A stretch of DNA of 64,000 bases from contig NC_092561.1 in NCBI RefSeq assembly GCF_037975245.1, positions 9,299,001-9,363,000 on the forward strand. The letters are read 5' to 3'. The notes below the pieces were generated by a model. It worked only from the letters and a program-made list of their open reading frames with translations, was not told the origin of the DNA and did no database searches. Of the stretch, positions 29,940 to 42,904 are shown in pieces. Position numbers and translations under genes: made by a program. The DNA is from Apostichopus japonicus. Its lineage: Eukaryota; Echinodermata; Holothuroidea; Aspidochirotida; Stichopodidae. The number at the start of each line of letters is the position of its first letter. The first letter of the stretch is position 1.

Positions 29940-31520
29940 TAGGTTACTGAAACAATGGGTTCTAATAGTAGTTATATGTAGTGGAAAAATGCAACACCCG
30001 AGGTACTTTATGTAACCATAGCAATCAAACTCTATGGATCCTCTTAGAAATCATATATCTTGAAGTTCACATGGCTATTTTTTTTTCTTTTCCTGAAAGT
30101 ATTCACTGCGGCCTGCTGACATATTATTCCGTAAGTTAGACCCCACTGTTTGTTTAGCAGGGGCAACCACTTCTATTCTGTTTAGATCGTGGAACCTAAA
30201 AGCCGTTTTTTTATTTACTTTAAGAGTACGATGCTATTCCCCAGAGAGTACAGCCTCCCTTTTTTTCTTCTCATTTATTACTGCTCAGTACAATTCTGAC
30301 ACGAATAAGCCTTTTAGGATCACGTTACCAGATGAGTAAGACTTAGATATCATTCCGTTTTCCCGACGGATTTGTCAGATCTCAACATTTCAGCGGACAC
30401 ACAGCCGTGAATCTTTGGACAGAGGGAGGAAATTCTTGCAATGTTAAGCGGCCGTCAATCTCATTCAAGTCACAGACTGTCTGGAGAGGTGTGAATGTCT
30501 TAAAACCGCTCAGAATTTTCGTCCCATTGCCGAGAGGGCTTTCAGGTTCTGCTGCCGTAATTCTCGAAGATAACGGAAATGTTAGTCTAGGAAATAAAAG
30601 TGGGAGGTATCATTGAACAGGAAATACAAAAATATCATTCAGGTTTATTGACAAACGTTAGGGTAATTGCACAGACATGATTAAGAATTTAAGACCCATG
30701 GCTTATGTAAGCTGTGGAGTCATGTTTGCTTGGGTAGATCAGTTTTGGTATCCATGCTTAGGTGACTCATAGATAGGGATGAATTTTTCTAATTTTGCTT
30801 TGGAAGGAAAATGATTGAGTCAATTTTTTATTTTTTAAAATTCTTTGTGTCTTAAGTTCTTATTTTCAGCAAATATTACTATGAGGCTGATATACGCCTG
30901 AACGGAGAGTAATTAACTGATCTGTGTTGTAATTCAGTAAAATGCCAGGAAGAACTTGGTGTTTTTTAAGCCAGTAGAATGTTTAAGTACTAGCAGTTTT
31001 GTATAAAATATTATAAAATGTTTATAATAGAAGGTTTAAGTACTAGCTTTCATGAGCAAGTGGCTAAACTTACTATTGCAATTGGTTTTAAGAGGTGTTT
31101 ATTGATAGAGTGACACAACTGTTTCACAAAGAACGTAACTTTTGTAGTCCTGAAGAATATCCATACGTTACTACTTTCATCGATTTCATAGTTCAAGCAA
31201 GGTTTTATGTGCATTTTGAGCATCGATAATAGGTGTGTGGGGGGGGGGGGGGTGTCTGGTGGGTCCTGATTCAGTCCTCATGGAAGATCCTGGGTCATGG
31301 TATCAAACTTTAAAGGTCACCACTGGTGTAAGACATGTAGAAAGGACATCCATACGTAACTATTTATGACCTTAAAGGGGGACGGGAAGGGGGGGGGGCG
31401 GGCTAATATAAAGAATTGACATCGGTACTTTATTCTCCATCTCTGTTGACAAGTAATTTAAGGGAAAGATTTTGCAGTCAATTTCCATTGTTTCATTTTA
31501 CTTATATAAGTTTTATATGT
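29940..31520. other. Unassigned DNA
   Basis: Poly-G runs at 31239-31252 and about 31391-31398. A pyrimidine-rich acceptor plus GTAAGT donor bracket 31 bases near 30102-30132, judged chance. No recognised family. Confidence 0.45.
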
Positions 31521-31577
31521 GTAAAAGTAAGTTGCCCTGACGTTTTGATCCTAGCAGGATCTTCTTCAGAGGCTAAA
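31521..31577 (-). mobile_element. Short dispersed motif, copy 1 (Penelope/hammerhead-like)
   Basis: Nearly identical to 48776-48833. On the minus strand: CTGAAGA, then a stem-capable GATCCTGCTAGGATC, then AAAACGTCAGGGCAACTTAC. It resembles the CUGANGA-stem-GAAA core of hammerhead ribozymes found in Penelope-like retroelements, but in this copy the GAAA is changed to CAAAA. No reverse transcriptase sequence adjoins it. Confidence 0.5.
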
Positions 31578-31599
31578 TGACAAAAAGCGTACAGTAACA

Positions 31600-34328
31600 G
31601 AAGAGACAAAAACACGCACATAATACAGACAGGTTAATGAGCATGGTGAACACAAAGATTTATTAAACAATCAATTTTATATATGTATATAAAAAAATTG
31701 AAATTATTTTCTCGTGAAATCCCTTCCCTGCAGTTGTCTGAGTTGTATCAAATGAAACTGGGTTTACTTGTGATGCCTGGTTACAGGGTATGCAAGGTAC
31801 CATGGCTTCTGACTAGTCCCCCCCCCCCCATAAAAGAAATGGCTATATAGGGATGGCCACCAAACAAATGTTTCCCGATGTCCATCCTGGTAAGTGGTCC
31901 ACATCCCCTTTGAGAAATAGTTGTTGGGATAGTGAATAAAATGTTATCGTATCCTTCATTTTCACTTTTTTAACAACATTTGTAAGTGCAAGCTTTAACT
32001 TTTTGTATTTTTAACTGTAAGCAATTGGAAGAAAGTCTGATTTCTGGGGGGGGGAGGAGGGGAGGGCGGGGCTGGTAGGGTAGACATGGCCATATCCCAT
32101 TCCCTATGGCTATAAGCCTGGCAGTGAGTCAAAAGTGGATGCTTGCATGCAACAATACTCGATAGTTTATTGATCCAGGAGGGGGGCTGAGTGCGGTGGG
32201 TGCAGGGGGGTGTGGATCAACTAAGAAGAAGGTGGAGCATTGCAGAGTGTGCCCGAGACGTGAATTTTACTTTGAAAGTAACAAAATAAGTGAAGTATTA
32301 CCTTGTCAATATTTATTAATTTTTTTAATTTTCATTAATATATATATTATTTGTTGTTACTTTGTTCCATATATATATTCCTAAGGAAATAAACTTTCAT
32401 GACAGTAGGGGGGGGGGCTGCACCCCCCTTGTCAAGGTCTCCTCTCTTGGGCTCTTCCAAATCTGACTCACCCTCCCCAAAGATGGGTTTAATCACAACT
32501 GAAACCCAATCGTGCAAATTATCTCTCTGTAAAGTGGTAATTGTCAGAGAAATTATCCACGGACATTAAAACTCGCCACTTTGGCAGCCGCAGGCTGCAC
32601 GGACTGTCTCCCGATAGCTAGAATCGAAGAATTTAGCAGTGTCGCTATGGTTACAGGCTTGCACCGTCTGCTGTGAATCACAGCCGAAGGAAGAAATCTT
32701 GTGGTAATTAAATTTTTCATCCTTGAATGAATTCGATTATATATCTAGTTAGACAAAGCTTCCCGTCCTCATAATCTTTGCGTGACAGGACTATTAAAAT
32801 TCTCAATTTTCTAAGTTTGTTATGTTTGTCTTCTCTCTTCAATATTTGAATAAATATATCTTGTTTTTCCAAAGATTAAATTGCTCTCCTTCCAAACAAA
32901 GTTTGGAAGGATTGTAGCAAGGATGAGATGTCTCCTACCATGATCTTTCTCAGAAGAGTCAACATGAAAAAAAAAGAAGAAGGTGTTTTGAAAACAGAAA
33001 ACAAAAAGAAGAAATATGAAATTATCGAAACGTGTTCTACAATTTTATCTTCTTTGCTTATTTAGACTTGTTGCTTCTGAAAGTGATTTATCCTGTATCG
33101 TTTGGGGCGTTTATTGTTTTTTTCAAAATTGATTATATAGATGACTGTAAAACCAATAATATACAAGATAGGGTAGACCTCATAAACCTCATGTATGATA
33201 AGGTTTTTCTTCAGGTTATTCTGTCACATAAACTGGTAGTTGAATAGCTTTTACGATCAAAATTGGCACTGTGCCACAATACCCAGAGTTCCTGGTATAA
33301 TGGTTATAGATAACCATGGGAAGAAAGAGAGGGCGAGTAGGGGGGGGGGGGGAGGAGGTGTTTGTAGGTTTGTTGTGGATACCATTTCTAAGCTGTCATC
33401 CTGATATAACAGGCCTGATGTAGCTTTAAAAAGAGGAAATTCTGAGATTTGACAATAATACCAAAGGTTACATCTTTAAATGATAAAAATTTGGAATAAA
33501 TTTTGTCTGTGTGGGTCAGAATGTACTTCATTCCTGATTCCTCCCTAACCCTTACTTATTCTTTCCCCTCCTCTCCCCTCCCCTCTTCTCACCTCCCCTT
33601 CCCCTTCCCCTTCTGTATCCTTATTCACCTTGGCTATGTTCATTTTCTCCTTTCTTGCAAAATGCCACTGAAATATGTCTTAGTGTTCTGGATATAACTG
33701 AGGGCTAATGTATCTATGGCTACATGCAAAGTAAAGCGTGAGGTATAGTCATTGGAGAGGACGGTAATACAGAAAACTGAAGAGGACAGTAATACTGGAC
33801 ACAGTAGGCAACTGTACATGTAGATTTTATTGAGGATGCTAATTCTGCAGGGACAGTGTAACATTAGGAGTACAATATTGACCAATGAGCAAGTTACTTG
33901 CATGCACCATTGGTAAAAGGCAGATGGGTCCACTAAATGGGAAGGGGAAGGGGGAAGGGGATCAACAAACCCTTGGGAAAAGAGTTTTAAGAGTAGGTTG
34001 GTGGTTCATACCCCTACCCACGGAAATAAAATTAGTTGAGGGAATTTATTGGGGACAGTAATTTGACAGGACGGTAAGACACCATAGAATACAATATTGG
34101 CCAATGTGCAGTTCACTTGCATGTTCTATGTGTAGAAGTCCTCAATAAAAAGAGGATTTGTAACAGTGCTTTTAGTTGCAAGAGTGTAGTCACTGAAAGA
34201 CATGATGAGGGAAGGGGCGAGGAGGAGGAGGAGGAGGGGACAGGTAATCAGAGGTAAACTTAGGGTGAATGAAACATCCGACAGAACGTTTGCACCCGTA
34301 CTGAGTACTGGGACATTTGGAAGTCTAG
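31600..34328. other. Unassigned DNA with G-runs
   Basis: G-runs at about 32047-32054, 32407-32416 and 33340-33351. The one at 32407 is followed by CTGCACCCCCC, the hairpin pattern of element ends seen elsewhere. C/T-rich tract at about 33560-33615. No gene recognised. Confidence 0.45.
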
Positions 34329-34406
34329 TATAGTTCCTAGTACAAAATTAAGTACAGTTTGTACTCGTATAGTTCCTAGTACAAAATTAAGTACAGTTTG
34401 TACTTG
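34329..34406 (+). repeat. 39-bp tandem duplication
   Basis: Two consecutive copies of a 39-base unit starting TATAGTTCCTAGTACAAAAT. They are identical except near the end (TACTCG versus TACTTG). Confidence 0.95.
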
Positions 34407-37400
34407 TGGTTTAGATCTTTGTACTTAAAAAGAGAATCCTATGAGTACTCATTATCATGCTCATGTACTTGTATTACTACCAGTCTGTCGTATTACAAAC
34501 AATTCATGCACATGCCTCTTGGATATAATCCTCTCGAGGGAATTTGCTCCTAGCCCCACACCCCCTCCCCACACCCCTCCTCACATCCCCTCCTTCTAAG
34601 AACAAATTTGGAGCTCTTGCACATGACTGTTTTTAAAGATAGGACACTATGACATGGCAGTATGACACGGTAGTTTGTTCTATAGTGACCCGCGCACACA
34701 ACATCCGCCAGGCTTGAGTTCAGTATACATAGCAGCATTATGTAGAAGGTTTGAAGTACTTAATTAATGGTTATGTCAGCATTGCTCCTATAAACTGTAT
34801 TAGACAAAGAAACAACTATGGTTCCCTGATGATACTCTGATTAATTGTTTTACCTAAGAAAAAGGGGGGAATTTTTCATCAGATAACCTTTTAAGAGGAA
34901 TCTTACTCCAAGGTTAAGTGTATTTTTGACTGAGGAAAGAGGCCCTTATTCAACTGTTGAAATTTGATATCATGTTCTATATGCTGTGATAGAGATGTTG
35001 ATGATTAAAAATCGTACCAAACGTAAACTTGAAGCCAACAGGTGTGATGTCATAGGTGAAGTTTGCTGTATTTTTTATACTATTTTTTCACCATGGATTG
35101 GATGGGTGGCCCTAAGTTTACCTTTTAGAGTGTGTCAATGTAAATAACTACTGAATTAATATGGTCTGTTGATATTGTGGATGTGGTGCATCCAAATTGT
35201 AAGTAGAAAGTTGGGTTCAAGCCTTGAAGAACCACAACCCCATCCCACCCCAATCCACCCATCCCCACTCCACCCCACTCCCAACTCCCACTCCCAACTC
35301 CCAGCTTAAAAAAAATTGTTAATGAAGGACATCACACTTGTTTGCTTCAAATTTACTTTGGTTATACAGAAGGTTAACCAATTGATAAAGGTTCAATATC
35401 TTGAAAAATTGTACATAGGAATTGACTGGAATTTCACCAGGATGCTTAGAATAATATATATATTACTCTTTCTTTAGTCAAATATGAATTTGCCCGGTTC
35501 TTTAATGGTGGGCTGCCTTTTGCACAACCTCAGATTCTAAGAATTTTTTACCGTTAGAATTTCTCCAGAAAAAGTTTTTTTTTTTTTCCATAGAAAAAGT
35601 ACCTGCGATTTCTGACCCTTTCAAAATCTTTCCAAGTTTTTAAAAGCAATGTATAAATCTGCTGGGGAAAATATTTTGCAACTTAACGCAGAATTCTTGT
35701 TTAAATTTGCACGTGAGTGACCGACCAATAGTCAACTTTATATCGTATTTAGAGGTGACATATACTGATGAACTTCAGAATTGAATCTATAGAAGTAGTA
35801 CATGTATGTCTGTCATGGCCCAGTGCCAGCAATGCATACTCTACATAGGTTTATGTTTTAATTACAATATGATAAACCAAGTAGCAGTTCAGTAGAGAGT
35901 TGCATCATGGATGGATGGCCACGATACAGCAGCCGGCAGCAGTGATGGAAGAAACCTGCTCAACTGAAGTAGATTAGGCTTGATTATTTATCCAGATACA
36001 CTCTCAGAGGCTTCTCTGAGTGTTATACATAGCTTAATATTGCTTTGGAATGCCAGTGTGACAGGTATTAAGATTATGATCAATGTTGTGGTGGGGGGCC
36101 CTGGCCTAGCCTCCCATAGCTTTGTTTTAAATTTATATAAAGACAGGCCCGGAGTGATCGTACTCTTCATCAGGGGTCGGATGCAAGGATTTTGTGGGAG
36201 GAAAATTAATCCCTACGTTGCTGTGGGAGTACTTTGCGACTAGAGTACTTTGCGACAATTTAATATCTATTCATAATGTAGTTAATTGTCAAGGATAGGA
36301 GAAATAGCGCCACTGCCGAATTGTTCTGTGTTCACCACCTGATGCCCTACATCTCCCCTCTCTCCCCTTCCCCCTCCCCTTCCCCTCCCCCTCTAGCAAA
36401 TGGAATTTGAAGATACACAACTCCTCTACTTCTACAGACTAGATGTATTAGAATTTGATTTACTTCCAATTTGCCAGTGTTAAGTTTTTTGAATGAAGGA
36501 GACACCATCGGTGAAATGGCTTGGTGCTCCTCCCATGGGTTCAGCTTCCATCAACAGCATTCTGTTCCCCTTCCAAATGTTACTCTAGAATGTTACTTTA
36601 AGAATAAATTGATGATTACAGCAGCTTCTCAGTGTACTAGCCTAATAGTTAAAGTTAATCCATGTTTTAAATCTAATAACTCAACCAAAACATTCTCTTT
36701 TAATGTCACATATACAACAGCGCATCCTTGGATGACATTCAACAGCATTTGTCCTCGATAAATTTGCATTGCACAGTAAACATCTGACTTTGAGGCCATA
36801 AATGTCTTATGCTTTTTCCATCGAGTGTTGCGTTGTATCTGATGGTCTGGTGTATTAGCCTTTATAGTCCAGCCACTTGCATTGATGAGCCACATTTTGA
36901 GAGGGTCATTTCTCAAGAAAGTAAAAGTGGTGTATAGGAATACAACCTTGAATGATAGCAATATTTTCTATGGTAAACAACATATTAACATAAATTTTTA
37001 CCCACATTAAAATTAATTTTGTCCCAAATTAAGTCATCCTTAAAATGCATAAATCTAATAGGGTGTATGGTACAAAAGAACCTTCCAGCATATATAACAC
37101 ATGTTACAACGATTACCGAATAGTTTGAATAGTTCAAGACAAGAGTCATAAATGCAGACAATTTTCCCTCTCCGATGATCGAAGTACGTGTGTTATGGTT
37201 TTGTTGATGATATCACCGTTCACTGGCAGCTGACTCCGATACCAAGCTCTACTGATTATTCTCCCATGAAGCATCCTAAGAGCCTGTCACAGTGTTATTG
37301 ATAGTTTTGCATTAATTACCACTTTGTTTCCATGGTAACAGAGAAGTAAAGCATGGCATGTCATCCCAAGTCCTTGTACCATATCCCTCCATTTTTTGTT

Positions 37401-40400
37401 TTGTTTTTTGTGACCCAATTCTCTAACCCTAGCTGCATGCTCTGATTTTATGTGGAGTTTCGTCGTCGTCTGCCTTCTGGTCTATCTTCCTTTTTTTTTT
37501 CCATCTGTCTGTCATGTATGACACATCAACGTGATCCTTATTAACCATGGAACTAGATTACATCACTTTATCTCCCCTCCACCCCCCCCCCCTCCACCCA
37601 AAAAGAAAAGACGAAAAAAGAAATGAATGAATGAGAGATTTTTAACAGCCATCTGGAATAAGCGCTGACGAAATGTAGGTTATATTAGCAAGACAAACAA
37701 AAGAAGGATCGCTAAACACCTTAAACCAATAAACTAAATCTATACAGCTATACAGCATCAATTAAAAAAAACTGGACAAGGTGAGGTTACTTGAGGTTGA
37801 AGAAAAGGGAAATCCATTAGGCAATTTCCTCCAGACTTCTGTGGATTCGCTCATATAGTTCTCATCACTGCGGCGGTTCAAGAACTGCTCGAAGGGAGCA
37901 CACGAGTAAGAACAGAACACAGCAATTAAGTTCTACTCGATGCCGCCAATATTCCTGCCTTGAAGTGAAGGCAGAAATAGGGAAAAGGAAAAAAGAAAAT
38001 TGCTTTTTATCTAGAACGATGATAAAATCCCAAGTCTTGAGTTCACTGCATGAAGTTTTTTAGTCTCGTGAGGGGGAGAAAAAAAAAATTGTTGATTAAT
38101 AAATGACTGTAGTCTGTGTAGAGCCTATCTGACTACATACAGTACATATGAGACCAAGAAAAATGAAAACCAAAAATAATTGGTTAATGGATTTTACATG
38201 TTTTAGTAGTCCCAATTGTTTTTTTTTTCTTTTTTTTCCATACTAATTATTATCAACATGCAGCATTTGAAAATGATTAGGTTTCAATATATCTTTTATC
38301 AGGGAGTTGAACTCTATGGTTGTACACGTTGCCATACAAAGTTGTGACAGAGCCGAAGGTGAAAAATAGAGGGCAGTAGATCATTTTAAGTTCAAGAGTT
38401 GTAGCATATATACTCATTTTATTTATTCATTTTGAACTTAGAGCAGCTTGAGGGTTCCATTTGTTTCCAGTTCTCTCTGGAGAAGAGCAACTTCAGTATT
38501 TATAAGATGGATGTTGAAGCAGACCTCAGAGGAACGCTACATAATTGCCTTAGGTTAATGAAGTCTGGTAATTAATTCACATCGTGCATTATTTAGCTGA
38601 AATAAGTCTCTTAACAAGAGAAAGATTTTTTATTAATTAAACATAAACAAAAATTGAAAATAAAAGAAGGGAAAACATTTCAAACATTTGTAATAGAAAT
38701 AAAGCAATTATATTATTTCTTTCTTTATTATATACTTTTTAAAATATTGTTAAAGTCTCTTCATATATTCTTTTTTGCAATGGAGGTTGGTGGGAAGAAT
38801 TGTATCACCTTATTCTCTTTGCTTTTTATGTATCTTCTATTAATTAATTCCAACTTGGGCTTATTAGCTGAAATATTTTCTGACCCTCCCAAAAAAGAGG
38901 GCAAATTCTCTCCCAGAAAAGGAGCCAACCCTCCTAACCCCCCCCCCCTCCCCCAATAAAAAAACAATGAGCATTCATTGTAGTAATAGCTCAAATTCTT
39001 TAATTTGTTCTTATCGCATTTATCTTTTCATCAAGACAGTAGCTATGTGTCCAGGTCTGGGTCTCCTCGTTATCCAAGGTTTATTTGGGAAGAAATTAAT
39101 ACATTTCCCAAATATTTTGCTGAGGTGTCCAACGTGTGACATATTTTGGTGATTCATGTTATTGGTGAGGAATTAGTAAGATACCTTCTGGTTATTTGAA
39201 GAACTTAAAATAAGATTTTTTTTTTTTAAATGATTGGTTGGTACTGGGAATATAATGGAGACACTAAAATATGCCAAAGATATTGAGCCCAATTGCCTAA
39301 AATTGAATGATTCTTACCATCTTTGAAGTGACAAAAAAGGGATTTGAAAAAAAGAAAAGGAAAAGAGATGCCCTCTGTTCCCATTTGCGAAGTTGTGGTG
39401 TTCATTCCCTCCATTTCCCTGAAGTTGCCGAATGTCTCAGCGGCAATAGAGGGTCGTTCAAAGAAAGTCAAATTATCTTTTTGTTTTCTTTCGATATTCA
39501 AACACTCGTAAAAATTATCCACATCCCTCCCAAATTAACATCGGCTTCTTAAATCCAATTTCTTCTCAAAATAACGTTCTTTCAGGAGATGGTGAAGTCT
39601 GCCGCACTGCTTGGAGATGTTATTGTTAGGGACTATATTTCAGATTTTTATTAAAAATGGAATTGACATTGACTTTACTTAAAGCAGCTCTTTACATGAT
39701 TAAATTTAATAGTGCTTAAATATTCTTTGATATTTAATTAAATACCCCCCCCCCCCTCCCCGCCTCAATTCAGTATCTAAGTATTAAACTCCTAGGAATA
39801 ATGCAACTAATTTATTTTGACTAATAAAGCTTGATATAAAAACTTAATTTGCCATCTATTTTGAAACAATCATACTTTTTGAAAATTTCCTGTTTGGTTT
39901 TTGCATGTTATTCAGCAGGTCCACAAATTATGATGACTGATTCACGACCCAGCAGAACCCCCCTCCCATCCCCTCCACCCCACAGAATCATGCTCAGTAT
40001 GTATTAAAGGTAGATTAAACTAGTTGTAAGTCTACTTGGTGTTATAAAAATAACTTTAAAACATAACTCAGATGATTGCAGTTCCAAAAACTGTAGATCT
40101 TAATTTTCTGATGTCTGGAAAATTCTTTAACCCTCCAAAAGATTTTCAACACTCAGTTAATTTTTTTAAAGATGTAGGAAATTTCTGGAAATGAATGAAT
40201 AGAAGGGTTTAATTATTCCTTAAATGATCTTCATTTGGTGATGAAACAAAAAGTCACGTTGTGTTTAGCTTGATCAATCGCGACCCTGACATATTTGAGT
40301 ACTACTAGCTATAAACTTGTTTAATTTTACCCCAGAAATTGTCGAAGAAATTCAAATGGCCGCTTTAACAGAGATAATTGGCATCCAAACCACACGGTAA

Positions 40401-40768
40401 ACCGGTGAAGTGGGAGGTACCCTGGAGTACACAGCTGGGTATAACATTCCATCTCCAGTGAGAAACATCAAGTTCAATCAAAATAGAGATGGTATTTTAG
40501 GCAAATATTTTTATGAGATATTATTCAACATTAGTACTCTTTGTGTATGTATTGCAACACCCAAGAGTGTGTTTTTCTTTCCGGATGACACCCCTGAGGT
40601 AAAAACCAATTTGTTGTATAGAATTATAATACTTTGCAAGGTGCTTTGTGTACTTGCAAGGTAGACATATAAGCAAGTGCAAAGAAATATCTGGTCCAAG
40701 TGATAGGCAGTTGGTTTTGGTTTAATATTCTGGAGAGGAAGTAAGGAAGAATTGGGAGTGGGGGAGGT
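34407..40768. other. Unassigned, largely single-copy DNA
   Basis: The longest stretch without any recognised repeat or exon. It contains CCCCACT-rich sequence at 35230-35305, a CT-rich tract at 36352-36395 and scattered C-runs. Frames at 36471-36761, 38654-38959 and 39226-39552 lack splice context or family resemblance. Confidence 0.4.
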
Positions 40769-40852
40769 GAGGCGGGAGGTGAGGCGGGAGGTGAGGCGGG
40801 AGGTGAGGCGGGAGGTGAGGCGGGAGGTGAGGCGGGAGGTGAGGCGGGAGGG
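40769..40852 (+). repeat. 12-bp minisatellite, seven units
   Basis: Seven head-to-tail copies of GAGGCGGGAGGT, the last with one change. Because the period is a multiple of three, the minus strand reads as a repeating LTSR tetrapeptide inside a 131-codon frame; I regard that frame as a by-product. Confidence 0.95.
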
Positions 40853-41430
40853 GAGGCCTTTTGTTCTGAAAGTCATCTTTGACCTTTTTTTGCCTTTCTT
40901 GGGCATTATACCACTAAAAAAAAAATGTTGAATATTGATCTACTATAGGTATGTTCCGTCCCATTACCATAGTACATTCTGTGGACATATGTTAAATATA
41001 TACATTCAGTACAAAAAAAGCATATTTTTACATGCTTTTCATGAAATCACAGAATTCAGTTCTCATATAATTATCAGTCACAGATAGGATTGAAAATTTT
41101 ACTCCAAATTAATAGTTAGAAATTTTCTATCTATTTAACCATTTGCGCTGTGTGGGGTGGCTATAAACTAGCCTCGTGGTAAATCGGACGTTCGTATATC
41201 TCGGACAGAATGATTGAGAGGAATACAGTAGCTCCACTTGCCCTTTCTGTTCTTAGTTTTCCTTCTTGTTGATGCTTTTTTTTTTGATGAAAAGAGCTAG
41301 GTCATTGCTCCATGTTCATTGGGGCTCATCCTCTTGTTGCCACTAAAGTGAGCCTCTTGTAAATGTCGTTGTTAGATGTTACTTGCCATGGAAATCTTTC
41401 AAGAATCCCATCGACTGAAGGATTTCTTAA
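40853..41430. other. Unassigned DNA
   Basis: No gene or known repeat seen. Confidence 0.5.
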
Positions 41431-41667
41431 TGTATGTATTTTAGATCCTCCTGCAAGCAGGAACTCGCGAAGAAGCCATCATTGGCTTATCAAAGCCGCA
41501 AGCTGACCGAAGTCAGTCTCTTACCTTCATATTTAAGGTATATGATTATGAATTGTCAATTGTCAACAAACTCTATAACTGGATGACATACATTAATCTT
41601 GGAGTGACTCAAAGTCGGGACCTTCTGATTGAAAGGCACCTGTGTTAACCACTGAGCTAACACTCCC
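41431..41667 (-). mobile_element. tRNA-derived SINE, copy 5
   Basis: Minus-strand near-consensus copy with all three tetraloop hairpins intact. The CTTAAT hexamer occurs on both sides (41426 region and 41670 region) and may be a short target duplication. Confidence 0.92.
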
Positions 41668-42846
41668 ACACTTAATAAATGGATTCAAAGGTTTAGAGAG
41701 ATACCAACTATTGTTCATCAATGATCTGTTTGGCTCGAAAACTCGACAAAATCTTTACAGATTTTCTTGGAGAATGAAAGGACCCAGAGATGTGTACTTT
41801 AGTTCCCAGGTATTCAGACTGAGTGTCTCGACCCTTTGTAGAGACGCCAAGATACGATATTCTAGAGCGTTGCCAAGAAATTTGGAAGAAAAAAAGTAAT
41901 TGACGGTATTTTGTGGGGGTAGAAAATAGTCTCTGAACAGAGATTACTTCATAACTTGTAAAATACAATGTCATTTTGGATCTAAACATCCTTAATCACA
42001 TTTAAGAAGTGCTATAAGGTCAGAGCATCACCTGCTGCACGTAGACCCCTTCCCCAGGCCACAAAATCAGTACCTGGTGGGTCGCCCAAGATCATCAAGC
42101 TGAAAATTGGGGTCACGCAGTTAAAGAAACTTGAAATATCAGCTGTTTAGATGCTATAGAAAGAAATTGCATTTTATTATAGCTAGCTGGAAAGTGCTGT
42201 ATATAGCAAACATTTCTTGTTATTTAGTAACTATGGGAATTACAATATCATAGAAATTTTACTTGATGCAAATTGTTCTTTTATTGGCATAACTCAGGTT
42301 ACCTATCTTTTCCAGAAATCTTTAGTTAATAGACCTGCCAGGTGTCAGAGATGGAAAAACAATGTTTACATTCAGATATCCCCCCCCCTTCCTCCCCTCC
42401 TCCCCCTCTTGATACTAGAGAATTTCCTAATTATTTTCCTGTACACGTCATGATATTGGCAGGTCTATTCAGTACCCCTTGAAATTAGGTATGATTGATT
42501 TAATATCCCCTTCCCAAGGGATGCTGAGCTTTTTCCAATGTCAGGAAATATCCTCAGACAAAGGTATAAACAATACTTTGAAAAAGGGATGCACTTGTCA
42601 AGAACGTTGATAACTTTACCTGGGCCTCTCAGATTAAAACGGCGGGGGGGGGGGGGGAGGGGAGGGAATAATTTATCACAGAGTTGTGCGAGTCCTGGCT
42701 TGATTATTTGCAAGTACTCTGAGTAAGTTCCTAACTTTTTACTTATTTTGGAACAATTTCGTGCAAAGTTCCTGTGAGCAGATGATGAAGAGTTCTGGAA
42801 GGCAAACATACTGTCAAAAGTCCTTCTTGGGTGGCACTAACTACAC
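41668..42846. other. Unassigned DNA
   Basis: A segment near 42040-42130 (with AAAATTGGGGTCACGCAGTT) is weakly similar to 51640-51735, suggesting an old dispersed repeat. C-run at 42379 and G-run at 42643. Confidence 0.4.
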
Positions 42847-42904
42847 CACCTTGCAGCACCTTGTAGGACCCTGTAGCACCATGTAGCACCTTATAGCACC
42901 ATGT
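42847..42904 (+). repeat. 10-bp minisatellite, about six units
   Basis: CACCTTGCAG, CACCTTGTAG, GACCCTGTAG, CACCATGTAG and related decamers follow one another. Confidence 0.85.

Noticed and set aside
30102-30132. 31-nt exon between a pyrimidine-rich acceptor and GTAAGT
   Set aside because: Chance pairs of this kind are expected in 64 kb; there is no phase-compatible neighbour.
39583-39650. Terminal exon after TTCTTTCAG at about 39583
   Set aside because: A short open stretch follows a decent acceptor, but there is no partner exon, no polyadenylation context and no similarity.
34407-40768. Several frames of 60-110 codons in this interval
   Set aside because: Composition follows AT-rich or homopolymer DNA, many begin with non-ATG codons, and none has convincing splice sites at both ends.
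40511-40906. 131-codon minus-strand frame with repeated LTSR tetrapeptides
   Set aside because: The repeat is a 12-bp DNA minisatellite whose period is a multiple of three; flanking residues show no domain and there is no splice or promoter support.
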